A DNA stretch of 64,000 nucleotides from Ancylobacter sp. Lp-2 (GTDB lineage: Bacteria > Pseudomonadota > Alphaproteobacteria > Rhizobiales > Xanthobacteraceae), in assembly GCF_020523795.1 (NCBI RefSeq), contig NZ_JAJALI010000001.1, positions 558,001-622,000 on the forward strand. Direction: 5' to 3'. Below are positions 36,426 to 45,346 of the stretch, piece after piece (positions within the stretch are counted from its first letter, which is position 1; every line of letters begins with the position of its first letter). The translations under genes and the position numbers were made by a program. A model generated the notes under the pieces. It was given only the letters and a program-made list of their open reading frames with translations. It was not told the DNA's origin and ran no database searches.

Positions 36426-37379
36426 ATGCAACGCCTGTCGACCGAGGACGTGCCGCGGCACGAGCGCCTCGCTTTCATCCATGATGTGGTCGGCCGCCAT
36501 GCCGCCGGCATGAGCTTCAATCCGGTGGACTCCGAGAGCTTCCGCGCCCGATTCTCCATCCTGCCGCTCGACGGCGTGCTGGTGGGCGACGCCTGCTACG
36601 ACGCCTTCACCGCGGTGAGGTCGCGCGAGCTGCTCGCCGACGGCCGCGACGACTACCAGCTGCTGGTCAATCCGGTCGGCTACGAGACCGAGATCGACGG
36701 CGGCCGCACGCTGGCCCTCGGCGCCGGCGAGTTGCTGGCCTTCGACCAGTCGGCGCGCTTCGTCACGCGGGCGCCGGCGAGCTGCTACGAGGTGCTGGTG
36801 CTGCCGCGCCGGGCGCTGGCGGCGCTGGTGCCCGGCCTCGGCGGCCACGCCTTCCGCACGGCGGGACGCGAGACGGCCGGGCTCGGTCTGCTGGTCGGCT
36901 ATGCCCAGCTGCTGCGCCGCCACCCGCCGGCGACGCCGGAGGCCTCCCGGCTGGCGGCTGATCATCTCGTTCGGCTCGCCGCGCTCACCCTCGCCGCCAG
37001 TCCGGCGGAGGGCGCCGAGCAGCACGGCTCGGCGCTGCGCGGCGCCCGGCTGGCGTTGATCCAACGGCACATCCTCGCCCGGCTCGACGATCCCGAGCTC
37101 GACATCGCCGCCATTGCCCGCCGCCACGGCATCTCGCCGCGCTATGTGCAGCTGCTGTTCGCGCAGGAGGGCACCAGCTTCTCGGATTTCCTGCGCGAGG
37201 CGCGGCTGGAGCGGGCCTTCCACCGGCTCGGCGACCCGTCGAGCCGCGAGAGCATCGCCGGCCTCGCCTTCGACGCCGGCTTCACCGACCTGTCCACCTT
37301 CAACCGCGCCTTCCGCCGCCGCTATGGCTGCACGCCGTCCGACGTGCGGGCGCGGGCGGTGCGGGCGAGGAACAATTGA
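36426..37379 (+). CDS. AraC family transcriptional regulator
   Basis: A 317-residue regulator with an N-terminal AraC-binding-like sensor domain (VGYETEIDGGRTLALGAGELLAFDQS) and a C-terminal double helix-turn-helix (DIAAIARRHGISPRYVQLLFAQEGTSFSDFLREARLERA, then SIAGLAFDAGFTDLSTFNRAFRRRYGCTPSDVR). ATG 36426 follows GGGGGAA. The following small exported gene is 124 bp downstream and need not be in the same unit. The ligand is unknown. Confidence 0.9.
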   Translation: MQRLSTEDVPRHERLAFIHDVVGRHAAGMSFNPVDSESFRARFSILPLDGVLVGDACYDAFTAVRSRELLADGRDDYQLLVNPVGYETEIDGGRTLALGAGELLAFDQSARFVTRAPASCYEVLVLPRRALAALVPGLGGHAFRTAGRETAGLGLLVGYAQLLRRHPPATPEASRLAADHLVRLAALTLAASPAEGAEQHGSALRGARLALIQRHILARLDDPELDIAAIARRHGISPRYVQLLFAQEGTSFSDFLREARLERAFHRLGDPSSRESIAGLAFDAGFTDLSTFNRAFRRRYGCTPSDVRARAVRARNN

Positions 37380-37503
37380 AGACCGAACAACTGAAGACCG
37401 GGTAGCCGGCTGCGCGGCATGCCCAGTTGCTGCGCGCCATGCCGAGACCGGACCGTCCGGTCCGTTTAGCAAGACGCTCGCCTTTCACCAGCGAGTGCCA
37501 ATC

Positions 37504-38037
37504 ATGTCTTACCTGCCCCTACGCCTGCGGACGCGTGCGGCTATCGTCACGCTTGCGCTCGTCCTGCTCGCCGGCCTCGTCGCCCATGCGGTGGCGGGTC
37601 CCGCGCCTCTCACCACCGCCGACGCCACCAAGGTGGTCGACCTCGTCGAGAAGCTGTCGCCGGAGCTCGGCCCGCTCGCCTATGACGAGGAGACCGCCGA
37701 CGAGTGGTTCACCCGCGACGAGGTGCGCGGCGGGTTGATCGCCAAGGCCGGCTTCACCCGCGAGAGCTGGCGCGCCGCCTTCGACGCCACCTTTTGCGGC
37801 TATCTCGCCAATCTGCCGGAGGCGCCGCTCGACGCCCGCTTCGCGCAGATGCGCACGCGCCTCGAGCACACGCCGCGCATGACGCCGGAGCAGCGCGCCG
37901 CCGCGCTCGCCTTCGTCGACGAGCACGAGCAGCGCCTCGGCCAGCTGCGCGCCGCCGGCCGGCCGGATGCCGCGACGGTGCGCCCGCTGGTATCGCGCCT
38001 CGATCGGCTGATGCCGCAGGATGTCGCGAGCGAGTGA
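37504..38037 (+). CDS. Exported or membrane-anchored protein of unknown function
   Basis: A 177-residue protein with an N-terminal signal or anchor (RTRAAIVTLALVLLAGLVAHAVAG). The remainder is helical, charged and rich in Ala/Arg/Glu (DEETADEWFTRDEVRGG, FDATFCGYLANLPEAP, MTPEQRAAALAFVDEHEQRL). I recognise no domain. ATG 37504 is the start that creates the signal sequence; the frame is open upstream only as an overlap of the AraC gene. Confidence 0.65.
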   Translation: MSYLPLRLRTRAAIVTLALVLLAGLVAHAVAGPAPLTTADATKVVDLVEKLSPELGPLAYDEETADEWFTRDEVRGGLIAKAGFTRESWRAAFDATFCGYLANLPEAPLDARFAQMRTRLEHTPRMTPEQRAAALAFVDEHEQRLGQLRAAGRPDAATVRPLVSRLDRLMPQDVASE

Positions 38038-38232
38038 CGTCGCCCGTGCGTAACGTCGCCGGCGGATAGCCGCTGGCGCGTCACCTCCGCCGGCGCCTCA
38101 TCGCGGCGGCGGGTCGTCGCCCGCGGCTCGCCGGGGGGCGTACGGCGCCGGCGGAGGACTGGCCCTCGCCGGGCTCTGAGAGGGGGATTTCAGCAGAGGG
38201 ATGGGTGCGGGCGGCAGGTTCGCGTGGCCGCC

Positions 38233-38312
38233 GCGCCGGGTTTCGGAAGCATCGGGCTTCCTGGGCATCGGGCTTTTTGGGCGCCGGGCTTGGGGAACGC
38301 GGGGCTCACGGG
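38233..38312. repeat. Five degenerate 16-bp tandem repeats downstream of the exported-protein gene
   Basis: Successive 16-mers: GCGCCGGGTTTCGGAA, GCATCGGGCTTCCTGG, GCATCGGGCTTTTTGG, GCGCCGGGCTTGGGGA and ACGCGGGGCTCACGGG. The period is not a multiple of three, so it is not a protein repeat. It lies in a 413-bp gap between the exported-protein gene and phaZ in which I see no credible gene. Confidence 0.75.
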
Positions 38313-38450
38313 GTTCGGTCCGCCCGTCGGAGCATATTGCCTGGGCGGCGGCTCCCAAATCCCGCCCGGGGACATCGATTGCCACCGACGGCGTGAGCCG
38401 GACGGGCGGGGCAGGCCAGGTGGCCAGACCATGGCCGGCCCCGCTATTTT

Positions 38451-39830
38451 TCAGGCCTCCGGCTCGGCTTTGGCGGGCTCCGCCGGCTGGTTGTGGCCCT
38501 TCTTCGGCCAGTTATGGCTCAGCACGAAGTCGGAAATGCGCGGGGCGATCTCGGCGCGGAAGCGCGAGCCGTTGAACACGCCGTAATGGCCGACGGTCGG
38601 CTGGAGATAATGCGCCCGCTTGTCCTCCGGCAGATTCACGCACAGCGTGTGCGCCGCCCGGGTCTGGCCGACGCCGGAAATGTCGTCGTTCTCGCCCTCG
38701 ACGGTGAGCAGCGCCACATTGCGGATGGCGCCGGGATCGACGATCTCGCCGCGATGGGTGAAGCTGCCCTTGGGCAGTGCGTGGTCGATGAACACCGCCT
38801 GCAGCGTCTGCAGGTAGTATTCCGCCGGCAGGTCCATCACCGAGAGATATTCGTCGTAGAACTCGCGGTGCCTAGCGGCGCTGTCGCCGTCGCCCTTCAC
38901 CAGATGGCGGAACATGTCGGCATGCGCCTGCAGGTGCCGCTCCAGATTCATGCTCATGAAGCCGTGCAGCTGCAGGAAGCCGGGATAGACCTGCCGCATC
39001 ACGCCGGGATGCGGCCACGGCACGGTGGTGACGACGTTGCGGCGGAACCAGTCGAGCCCGCGCGCCTCCGCGAAGTCGTTCACCGCGGTGGGGCTCTCGC
39101 GGGTGTCGATCGGCCCGCCCATCAGCACCATGGAGGCGGGCACGTCGGGGTCGCCCTTGGCTTCCATCACCGACACGGCGGCCAGCACCGGCACCGCCGG
39201 CTGGCACACGGCGAGCGCGTGCACGCCGCCGCCGAGGAAGTGGAAGATCTCGATCAGGTAGTCGATGTAGTCGTCGAGGTCGAAGCGCCCGGCGCTAAGC
39301 GGCACCTCGCGCGCATCGGTCCAGTCGGTGATGTAGATGTCGTGGTTGGGCAGCAGCGTCTCCACCGTGCCGCGCAGCAGCGTCGCATAGTGGCCGGACA
39401 GCGGGGCGACGATCAGCATGCGCGGCTGCGGCCGGCGCGGCGGCCGCGTGAACGCCCGCTCGAAATGGATGAGCCGGCAGAACGGCTTTTCCCACACCGT
39501 CTCGATGCGCACCGGCACCTTGGTGCCGCCCACCGTGGTGTGGTCGATCCGCCAGTCCGGCTTGCCGTAGCGCCGCGTGGTGCGCTCGAACATCTCGAAG
39601 CCGGCGAGCAGCGTGCGGCCGAAATCGGTATGGGCGAGCGGGTTGGCCGGGTTGCGGTAATAGAGCCGCCCGGCATCCGCCAGCATGCGCAGCGGGTCGA
39701 GCGCCGCCTGGCCCATCTCGAACATCCAGTAGAGCGGCTTGGAGAAGACCGAGGCCGCCTCCAGCATTTCCGTCGGCGTCCCTGCGACTGCTTCCGCGTC
39801 GGGCAACGTCCCGAATACACCGATCGCCAT
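38451..39830 (-). CDS. phaZ: Intracellular polyhydroxyalkanoate depolymerase
   Basis: Mobilises stored polyhydroxybutyrate granules inside the cell. The 459-residue protein matches the short-chain-length intracellular family: MFEMGQAALDPLRMLADAGRLYYRNPANPLAHT near the N-terminus, LIVAPLSGHYATLLRGTVETLLPNHDIYITDW, and the nucleophile region VHALAVCQPAVPVLAA, where Cys takes the place of Ser as in PhaZ1-type enzymes. ATG 39830 follows GGAGGCG. It diverges from regB; a TGC-rich palindrome upstream may be a PHA-regulator site. PHA synthase is not in the window. Confidence 0.94.
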   Translation of the reverse strand: MAIGVFGTLPDAEAVAGTPTEMLEAASVFSKPLYWMFEMGQAALDPLRMLADAGRLYYRNPANPLAHTDFGRTLLAGFEMFERTTRRYGKPDWRIDHTTVGGTKVPVRIETVWEKPFCRLIHFERAFTRPPRRPQPRMLIVAPLSGHYATLLRGTVETLLPNHDIYITDWTDAREVPLSAGRFDLDDYIDYLIEIFHFLGGGVHALAVCQPAVPVLAAVSVMEAKGDPDVPASMVLMGGPIDTRESPTAVNDFAEARGLDWFRRNVVTTVPWPHPGVMRQVYPGFLQLHGFMSMNLERHLQAHADMFRHLVKGDGDSAARHREFYDEYLSVMDLPAEYYLQTLQAVFIDHALPKGSFTHRGEIVDPGAIRNVALLTVEGENDDISGVGQTRAAHTLCVNLPEDKRAHYLQPTVGHYGVFNGSRFRAEIAPRISDFVLSHNWPKKGHNQPAEPAKAEPEA

Positions 39831-39977
39831 ACGCGCCTCCGATGTGTGAATGGGGTTCTGCAACGCACCTGTACCGGTAGAACCGCCCGCATCCGGCCAG
39901 CGTAGCCTCGTCGGTAGGTCGGCAATTCCCGAGGTCCCGCCCGGGTTCCCGCGACAGCGAAGAAACCGGCGGAATTG

Positions 39978-39990
39978 TTGTGCAGCGCAA
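39978..39990. promoter_or_regulatory. Palindrome upstream of phaZ, candidate PhaR-type site
   Basis: TTGTGCAGCGCAA is a 13-bp imperfect palindrome of form TTG-n-GC-n-GC-n-CAA. It lies about 150 bp before the phaZ start, in the phaZ/regB divergent region. TGC-rich palindromes of this sort are bound by the PHA regulator PhaR in other alphaproteobacteria; the assignment here is inference. Confidence 0.35.
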
Positions 39991-40081
39991 CACATAGTCG
40001 CTTTCGGCCGCACGTCAACGAATCAGCGCATTCCCGCCGCGCCTCGCTTGCCTGTATAGAGGGCGCGCAAGGGGGAACAAA

Positions 40082-41443
40082 ATGCCACTTTCGCTGGATC
40101 ATCCGATCGGCGAGCGCTTTTTCGGCCTCAGGCTGGACACGCTCATCCGCCTGCGCTGGCTGGCGATTTCCGGCCAGACCGCCGCCATCGTCGTGGTGCA
40201 GTGGCTGCTCGGCTTCACCGTGCCGATCGGCGCCTGCCTCGCGGTGGTGGCGCTTTCCGCATGGCTGAACCTCGCTCTGCGCCTGCGCTCGCCCGGCGCG
40301 CGGCGGCTGTCCAATACCGAGGCGACCTGGCTGCTGGCCTATGACATCCTGCAGGTGGCGGCGCTGCTGTTCCTCACCGGTGGCCTCGCCAATCCCTTCG
40401 CGGTGCTGTTCCTCGCCCCGGTGCTGATCTCGGCCACCGCGCTGTCGCCGCGCTCCACCTTGCTGCTCGGGCTGCTCGCCGGGTTCCTCGCGGCGCTGGT
40501 CGGGCTGTGGCAGATGCCGCTGCCCTGGCGGCACAGCGACGCGGTCGGCGGCGGGCCGCTGCTGCCGCCGCTCTATCTCGCCGCCATCTGGTGCGCGCTG
40601 GCAGTGTCCATCGCCTTCATCGGCACCCATGCCTGGCGGGTGGCCGAGGAGACGCGCGAACTGTCCGAGGCGCTCGCCGCCACCGAGCTGGTGCTGGCGC
40701 GCGAGCAGCATCTCTCGGCGCTGGACGGCCTCGCCGCCGCCGCCGCCCATGAGCTCGGCACCCCGCTGGCCACCATCACCGTGGTCGCCAAGGAACTGGC
40801 GCGCGGCCTGCCGGCCGACAGCCCGCTCGCCGATGACATCCGCCTGCTCGGCGAGCAGTCCGACCGATGCCGCGCCATATTGCGCCGCCTCACCACGCTC
40901 GATGCCGGCGAGGCGCCGTTCGACCGCATGAAGGTCACTCATCTGCTGGAGGACGTCGCCTCGCCGCACCGCGATTTCGGCATCGCCGTCGAGGTCTCCG
41001 CCACCACCCGCATCGGCGAGCCGGTGATCGCCCGCAATCCCGGCCTGATCTACGGGCTCGGCAACATCGTGGAGAACGCCGTCGACTTCGCCGCGCGCCG
41101 GGTGGAGATCGCCGCCGACTGGAACGACCGCGACCTCGTCGTCACCGTCACCGATGACGGGCCGGGCTTCCCGGCCGAGCTCATCGACAGCATCGGCGCG
41201 CCCTATCTCACCAGCCGCGGCCGCCATCGCTGGCGGCGCGAGGAGAATGGCGAGGGCGAGGATGGCGAGCACGGGCTCGGGCTCGGCCTGTTCATCGCCA
41301 AGACGCTGCTGGAGCGCTCCGGCGCCGAACTGGCCTATGTGAACCTGCCGGCGCCGCGCCACGGCGCCCGCGTCACCGTGCGCTGGCCACGCCGGCAGGT
41401 CGATATTTCCGAGCGCGAGACCGTCGTCGCCGAGGCGAAATGA
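40082..41443 (+). CDS. regB: Redox-sensing histidine kinase RegB/ActS
   Basis: Global redox sensor kinase, 453 residues. Six hydrophobic helices occupy residues about 25-190, with the quinone-contacting heptapeptide GGLANPF at residues 100-106. The H-box is DGLAAAAAHELGTPLATI with phosphoacceptor His223. The redox-active cysteine expected in the dimer interface is Cys263 (EQSDRCRAIL). The ATPase domain has NIVENAVDFA, TDDGPGFP and GLGLGLFIAKTLLERSGA. A charged insertion (RRGRHRWRREENGEGEDGE-like) precedes the G2 box. ATG 40082 follows AAGGGGGAA. It pairs with regA 129 bp downstream. Confidence 0.95.
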   Translation: MPLSLDHPIGERFFGLRLDTLIRLRWLAISGQTAAIVVVQWLLGFTVPIGACLAVVALSAWLNLALRLRSPGARRLSNTEATWLLAYDILQVAALLFLTGGLANPFAVLFLAPVLISATALSPRSTLLLGLLAGFLAALVGLWQMPLPWRHSDAVGGGPLLPPLYLAAIWCALAVSIAFIGTHAWRVAEETRELSEALAATELVLAREQHLSALDGLAAAAAHELGTPLATITVVAKELARGLPADSPLADDIRLLGEQSDRCRAILRRLTTLDAGEAPFDRMKVTHLLEDVASPHRDFGIAVEVSATTRIGEPVIARNPGLIYGLGNIVENAVDFAARRVEIAADWNDRDLVVTVTDDGPGFPAELIDSIGAPYLTSRGRHRWRREENGEGEDGEHGLGLGLFIAKTLLERSGAELAYVNLPAPRHGARVTVRWPRRQVDISERETVVAEAK

Positions 41444-41467
41444 CAAGCGTTGACGCTGCGCTATAAT
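41440..41467 (+). promoter_or_regulatory. Predicted separate promoter for regA
   Basis: ATGACA (41440-41445) overlaps the regB stop and is followed after 16 bp by a perfect TATAAT (41462-41467). Both hexamers are near consensus, so regA may be transcribed independently of regB. The leader contains a GGCCGCC/GGCGGCC stem (41522-41528 and 41538-41544). Confidence 0.6.
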
Positions 41468-41572
41468 GCCACGGCGCTGTGCATTGCCGCCCCTGCGGTG
41501 TAGCCTCGCATAAAACACAGAGGCCGCCGCAATGCATGGCGGCCGCTAGGGAGCCCTCGCCAGGGAAACGCC

Positions 41573-42121
41573 ATGCTCGATACCACCGCCGATAACATCG
41601 AACGCTCGCTGCTGATCGTCGATGACGACCGGCCGTTCCTCCAGCGTCTGGCCCGCGCCATGGAAATGCGCGGCTTCGCGGTGACCACGGCGGAAACCGT
41701 CGCCGACGGCCTCGCCCGCGTTGAGGGCGGCCCGCCGGCCTATGCCGTGGTCGACATGCGGCTCGGCGACGGCAACGGCCTCGACGTCATCTCGGCGCTG
41801 AAGCGCCGCCGCCCGGAAGCGCGCGGCATCATCCTCACCGGCTATGGCAACATCGCCACCGCGGTGAACGCGGTGAAGATGGGCGCGGTCGACTATCTGG
41901 CCAAGCCCGCCGACGCCGACGACATCTGCGCCGCGCTCAACGCCCAGGCCGATTACAAGCCGCAGCTGCCGGAAAACCCGATGTCGGCCGACCGGGTGCG
42001 CTGGGAGCACATCCAGCGGGTCTACGAGCTGTGCGGGCGTAACGTGTCGGAGACGGCGCGCCGCCTCTCCATGCATCGCCGCACGTTGCAGCGCATCCTC
42101 GCCAAGCGGGCGCCGCGATAA
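41573..42121 (+). CDS. regA: Redox response regulator RegA/ActR
   Basis: A 182-residue response regulator partnered with RegB. The receiver has acidic residues in LLIVDDDRPFL, phosphoacceptor Asp61 (AVVDMRLGDGNG), and the switch residues in IILTGYGNIATAV and YLAKPAD. A proline-containing linker leads to the Fis-type helix-turn-helix HIQRVYELCGRNVSETARRLSMHRRTLQRIL, essentially the invariant RegA DNA-binding domain. The protein should control respiration, carbon or nitrogen metabolism genes according to redox state. Confidence 0.96.
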   Translation: MLDTTADNIERSLLIVDDDRPFLQRLARAMEMRGFAVTTAETVADGLARVEGGPPAYAVVDMRLGDGNGLDVISALKRRRPEARGIILTGYGNIATAVNAVKMGAVDYLAKPADADDICAALNAQADYKPQLPENPMSADRVRWEHIQRVYELCGRNVSETARRLSMHRRTLQRILAKRAPR

Positions 42122-42236
42122 GGCGCCGCGCGCGCCGCGCTAGAGTTTCGCTCGCGCGCCACGCTGAAATCCCGGGCGCCGAGCCCCCGGCCCGGCCCGG
42201 CCCGGCGCGCTGTGGGCCGTGCGGCAATCCTCGCCG

Positions 42237-42986
42237 CTAGATGCGGCGCTGGACGATGTCGAGGAACTTGCTCATCGCCCGCGAGGGAAGCTGGTTCAGC
42301 AGCGGGCGGAACGCGATGCGTTCATAGGAGGCGAGGGCGAGATAGAGCTCGGGACAGACCATGTCCACCGGGAGCGGGGCGATCGCGTTGCGCTTGAGGT
42401 GGTCCTCCACCTGGGCGATCAGGTCCGGCCGGCGCTCGCTGACATAGACCAGCGCGTTCTGCCGGTACCAGAAATGCACGTCGTCGGCGTTCCACACCTG
42501 CGGCCGGATCAGGTCGAAATGCCGGAACGACCGGGTTTCGAACCGTTCCACCCAGTAGGACTGCCATTGCTCGTTGATGTGCCGGAACCCGCCCTGGAAG
42601 GGGATGGCGGCGCCGAACAGGATCAGGTCGCTGTGGGCCGTCAGGCTGTGGACCAGTTCCTCGCCGCCCTGCCGGCTCACATGCTCGGCCACTTCCAGAC
42701 AGATGGCGAGGTCGAAGCGCTGGCCGAGATCGAAGGGCTTTTCGAGGTCGACGATGCGCACCGCGTCCGCCGCGATGCGGAGCTTCGCCACGTCCGTCCA
42801 GGGACCGTCCACGCCGAGGATGGTCTCGATTCCGAACCCCTGCGCCGCCTGGAGCCAGATGCCGTCGCCGCAGCCGACATCGAGCACGCTGCCGAAGGGG
42901 AGAGCGGAGCGCAGGGCCGAGAGGATGCGGTCGGCCGCGGCCGCGGTCTTGGTCTGGTGCCGGCGATGCCAGTCGACGTCGTACAT
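42237..42986 (-). CDS. Class I SAM-dependent methyltransferase
   Basis: A 249-residue methyltransferase. SAM motif I is SVLDVGCGDGIWLQAAQGFGI with motif II ILGVDGPW; FDLAICLEVAEHVSRQGGEELV is the post-motif acidic/His region common in small-molecule and glycan methyltransferases. The segment NADDVHFWYRQNALVYVSE later is also seen in glycan-related relatives. The substrate is not known. ATG 42986 was chosen for its GAGGGCG site; the frame opens further upstream at 43088. It is convergent with regA. Confidence 0.82.
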   Translation of the reverse strand: MYDVDWHRRHQTKTAAAADRILSALRSALPFGSVLDVGCGDGIWLQAAQGFGIETILGVDGPWTDVAKLRIAADAVRIVDLEKPFDLGQRFDLAICLEVAEHVSRQGGEELVHSLTAHSDLILFGAAIPFQGGFRHINEQWQSYWVERFETRSFRHFDLIRPQVWNADDVHFWYRQNALVYVSERRPDLIAQVEDHLKRNAIAPLPVDMVCPELYLALASYERIAFRPLLNQLPSRAMSKFLDIVQRRI

Positions 42987-43334
42987 CGGTTCGCCCTCTT
43001 CAGGGAAAAGGAACGGATGGAACGCACGCGCGCCGTGAAACGGCGAATGGCGGCCTGATCGTGCCGCGACCGGAATGCGACGATTCATGGAATGCGAAGA
43101 TTCATGCGCGGAAGCGGGCGGCTGGTGGCTCGCGATCCGGCATCCCGCACGAGGCCGGATGTGGCATGCTACCGGCAGGGGTGCCGGGCATGAAGAGACG
43201 ACAAGGGATAAGGCGAGCGATCTCTCGCGCCCCGACCCCGGGACCGCTTGTCCGAAAGGATAGGGGGCTCGTCCCGGCGTGCCCCGCGCCGGCCGTCTGC
43301 GCGGCCTTCCCCGAACACGGTGTCGCGGCCAGCC

Positions 43335-44156
43335 TCAGCCCGGCTCCTTTCGGAAGGCCAGCACCGCGCTCACCTCGATGACGTCGTGGAAGCGCCCGTC
43401 CGGGGCGAGCCGTTCGAGTTCGTCGCGCAGCTCGCGCTCGAAGGCCGGCTGGGCATCGCCGAGCGCCGCCGGCGAGGTGAGCGAGCGCGAATAGGCGAGG
43501 CCGATCACATCCTCGATGCCGCGCTCGCGCGGCAGGATGCGGCCGATCCGTTCGACATGGGCGAAGGGCGAGGCGAGCAGCACCGCCTCATGCGGCACCC
43601 AGCCCGGCTGCTGGCGCGCCCGCCGGTCGGCATAGCGCTGCGGCGCGTGCCGCTCGGCCAGCCGGTCGAGCACCGCATGCCAGTCCGGGGTGGCGTGCAG
43701 CCGCCGGTCGCCCATCAGCACCACGCCGCCGCCCGGCTCGATCAGCGTGTCGAGCGCGCGCAGCGTCGCCGGCCGGTCCATCCAGTGGAAGGCGCGGCCC
43801 ATCACCGCCGCGCCGAACCGGCCGAGTGCCGGCGAGAGGTCGTAGGACGAGCCGCGGATCAGTTCGAGCCGCACCCCGGCCGCCGCCGCATCGGCCTTGG
43901 CCGCCGCCAGCATGGAAGGCTCGGGATCCATGCCGGTGACGTCGTAGCCGAGCCGCGCGAACAGGATCGCCAGCGGCCCCGGCCCGCAGCCGACGTCGAG
44001 CAGCCGGTCGCCGGCCTCCAGCCCGACGCGATCCGCCACGGCGGCGATCAGCTCGGGCGGATAGGGCTGGCGGTAGCGGCCGTAATAGTCCGCCGTCGAG
44101 CGGAAGCGGGCGGCGTCGTAGGGGATAGGCGGGGTCTGGAGCTGGACGACGCTCAT
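43335..44156 (-). CDS. Class I SAM-dependent methyltransferase
   Basis: A 273-residue methyltransferase with the domain at the N-terminal side: YYGRYRQPYPPELIAAVADRVGLEAGDRLLDVGCGPGPLAILFARLGYDVTGMDPEPSML (motifs I and II) and LGRFGAAVMGRAFHWMDRPATLRALDTLIEPGGGVVL. The C-terminal half varies. The family includes Smt-like and UbiE-like enzymes; the substrate is unknown. ATG 44156 is the likely start, with AGAGG upstream. It is separated from the preceding methyltransferase gene by about 350 bp in which I see no feature. Confidence 0.82.
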   Translation of the reverse strand: MSVVQLQTPPIPYDAARFRSTADYYGRYRQPYPPELIAAVADRVGLEAGDRLLDVGCGPGPLAILFARLGYDVTGMDPEPSMLAAAKADAAAAGVRLELIRGSSYDLSPALGRFGAAVMGRAFHWMDRPATLRALDTLIEPGGGVVLMGDRRLHATPDWHAVLDRLAERHAPQRYADRRARQQPGWVPHEAVLLASPFAHVERIGRILPRERGIEDVIGLAYSRSLTSPAALGDAQPAFERELRDELERLAPDGRFHDVIEVSAVLAFRKEPG

Positions 44157-44263
44157 CTGGCGAACCTCTGCGACGGACCCCGCAACGCGGTACCCGCAAA
44201 GCTTCGCCGGCAATCGTGACGAAGTTGCGTCCGATGCTCCCCGCCCATTCCGTTGCGGAATGT

Positions 44264-45265
44264 CTAGACCCGCAGCCCGTTCTCCTGCGCCAGCTCCTTC
44301 AGCCGCCGCTCGGCGCGCGCGCCCATATGGCCGATCACCTCGGCGGCGCAGAGCGCGCCGAGCCGCAGCGATTCCTCCGGGGCGAAGCCGCGCGCGAAGC
44401 CGTGCAGGAAACCGGCGGCGAACAAATCGCCGGCGCCGGTGGTGTCGACCACCTCCTCGACCGGGTGGGCGGGCACCGCGACGCGCTCATTGCCGGACAC
44501 CCACAGCGCGCCCTGCTCGGAGCGGGTCACCACCGCCCGGCGCACATCGGCGGAGAGCTGGGCGAGGGCGGTGTCGAAATCGGCGGTCTCGTACAGCGCC
44601 TTCAGCTCGCCTTCATTGGCGAAGACCAGGTCGACGGTGCCCTCGCGCATCAGCTTGAGGAACTCGGCGCGGTAGCGGTCGACGCAGAAGGCGTCGGACA
44701 GCGTCAGCGCCACGTGCCGCCCGGCGTCGTGGGCGATGGCGGCGGCCTTGAGGAAGGCCTGCTTGGCCGGCGGCGGATCCCACAGATAGCCTTCGAGATA
44801 GGTCACGGTGGCGCTCGCCACCGTCGCGGCGACGACGTCGTCCGGGGTGAGGTCCTGCGCCGCGCCGAGATAGGTGTTCATGGTGCGCTCGCCGTCCGGC
44901 GTCACCAGGATCAGACAGCGGGCGGTGGCGGCACCGGCCTGCGCCGCCGGGGTGCGATAGGCGACGCCGGCCGCCTCGATGTCGTGGGCGAAGATGGCGC
45001 CAAGCGCATCGTCCTTCACCTTGCCGACGAAGCCGGCGCGCCCGCCCAGTTCGGCGATGCCGGCCATGGTGTTGGCCGCCGAGCCGCCGGAGATCTCGAT
45101 GCCCGGCCCCATGGCGGCATAGACCGTCTCGGCACGTTCCTCATCGATCAGCGTCATGCCGCCCTTGCGCATGCCGTGGGCGATCAGGAAGTCGTCCTCG
45201 GCGCGGGCGAGCACATCGACGATGGCGTTGCCGAAACCGATCACATCGAGGGTTGCCGCGGTCAC
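44264..45265 (-). CDS. PfkB family carbohydrate kinase, adenosine-kinase-like
   Basis: A 333-residue sugar/nucleoside kinase. The N-terminal signature is ISGGSAANTMAGIAELGGRAGFVGKVKDDALG and the C-terminal PfkB signature with the catalytic Asp is VVDTTGAGDLFAAGFLHGFA. VYLEGYLWDPP and LVFANEGELKAL are typical of the adenosine kinase branch of alphaproteobacteria. The start is GTG 45265. It diverges from murJ across about 595 bp, which contain two degenerate copies of the murJ 5' end. Confidence 0.88.
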   Translation of the reverse strand: MTAATLDVIGFGNAIVDVLARAEDDFLIAHGMRKGGMTLIDEERAETVYAAMGPGIEISGGSAANTMAGIAELGGRAGFVGKVKDDALGAIFAHDIEAAGVAYRTPAAQAGAATARCLILVTPDGERTMNTYLGAAQDLTPDDVVAATVASATVTYLEGYLWDPPPAKQAFLKAAAIAHDAGRHVALTLSDAFCVDRYRAEFLKLMREGTVDLVFANEGELKALYETADFDTALAQLSADVRRAVVTRSEQGALWVSGNERVAVPAHPVEEVVDTTGAGDLFAAGFLHGFARGFAPEESLRLGALCAAEVIGHMGARAERRLKELAQENGLRV

Positions 45266-45346
45266 GTTCGGGCCTTTCGGATGGGGAAGCGATGTCTGGC
45301 GGTAGCAGAGCCGGCGCGTGGCGGCAATGCCGGGCGGCCTCGAGGG

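Noticed and set aside
34506-37472. A single 988-codon minus-strand open frame covering the SDR gene, the LysR gene and the AraC gene
   Set aside because: Only the last 254 codons form the SDR protein with a ribosome site at 35270. The upstream part is antisense to the LysR and AraC genes and has no recognisable domain.
38098-38432. Two small Pro/Arg-rich minus-strand frames between the exported-protein gene and phaZ
   Set aside because: They are built from a 16-bp DNA repeat that shifts frame every unit, have no ribosome site and no recognisable domain.
41449-41467. TTGACG-N6-TATAAT as the regA promoter
   Set aside because: The spacing is far too short for sigma-70; ATGACA 16 bp upstream of the same TATAAT is the plausible partner.
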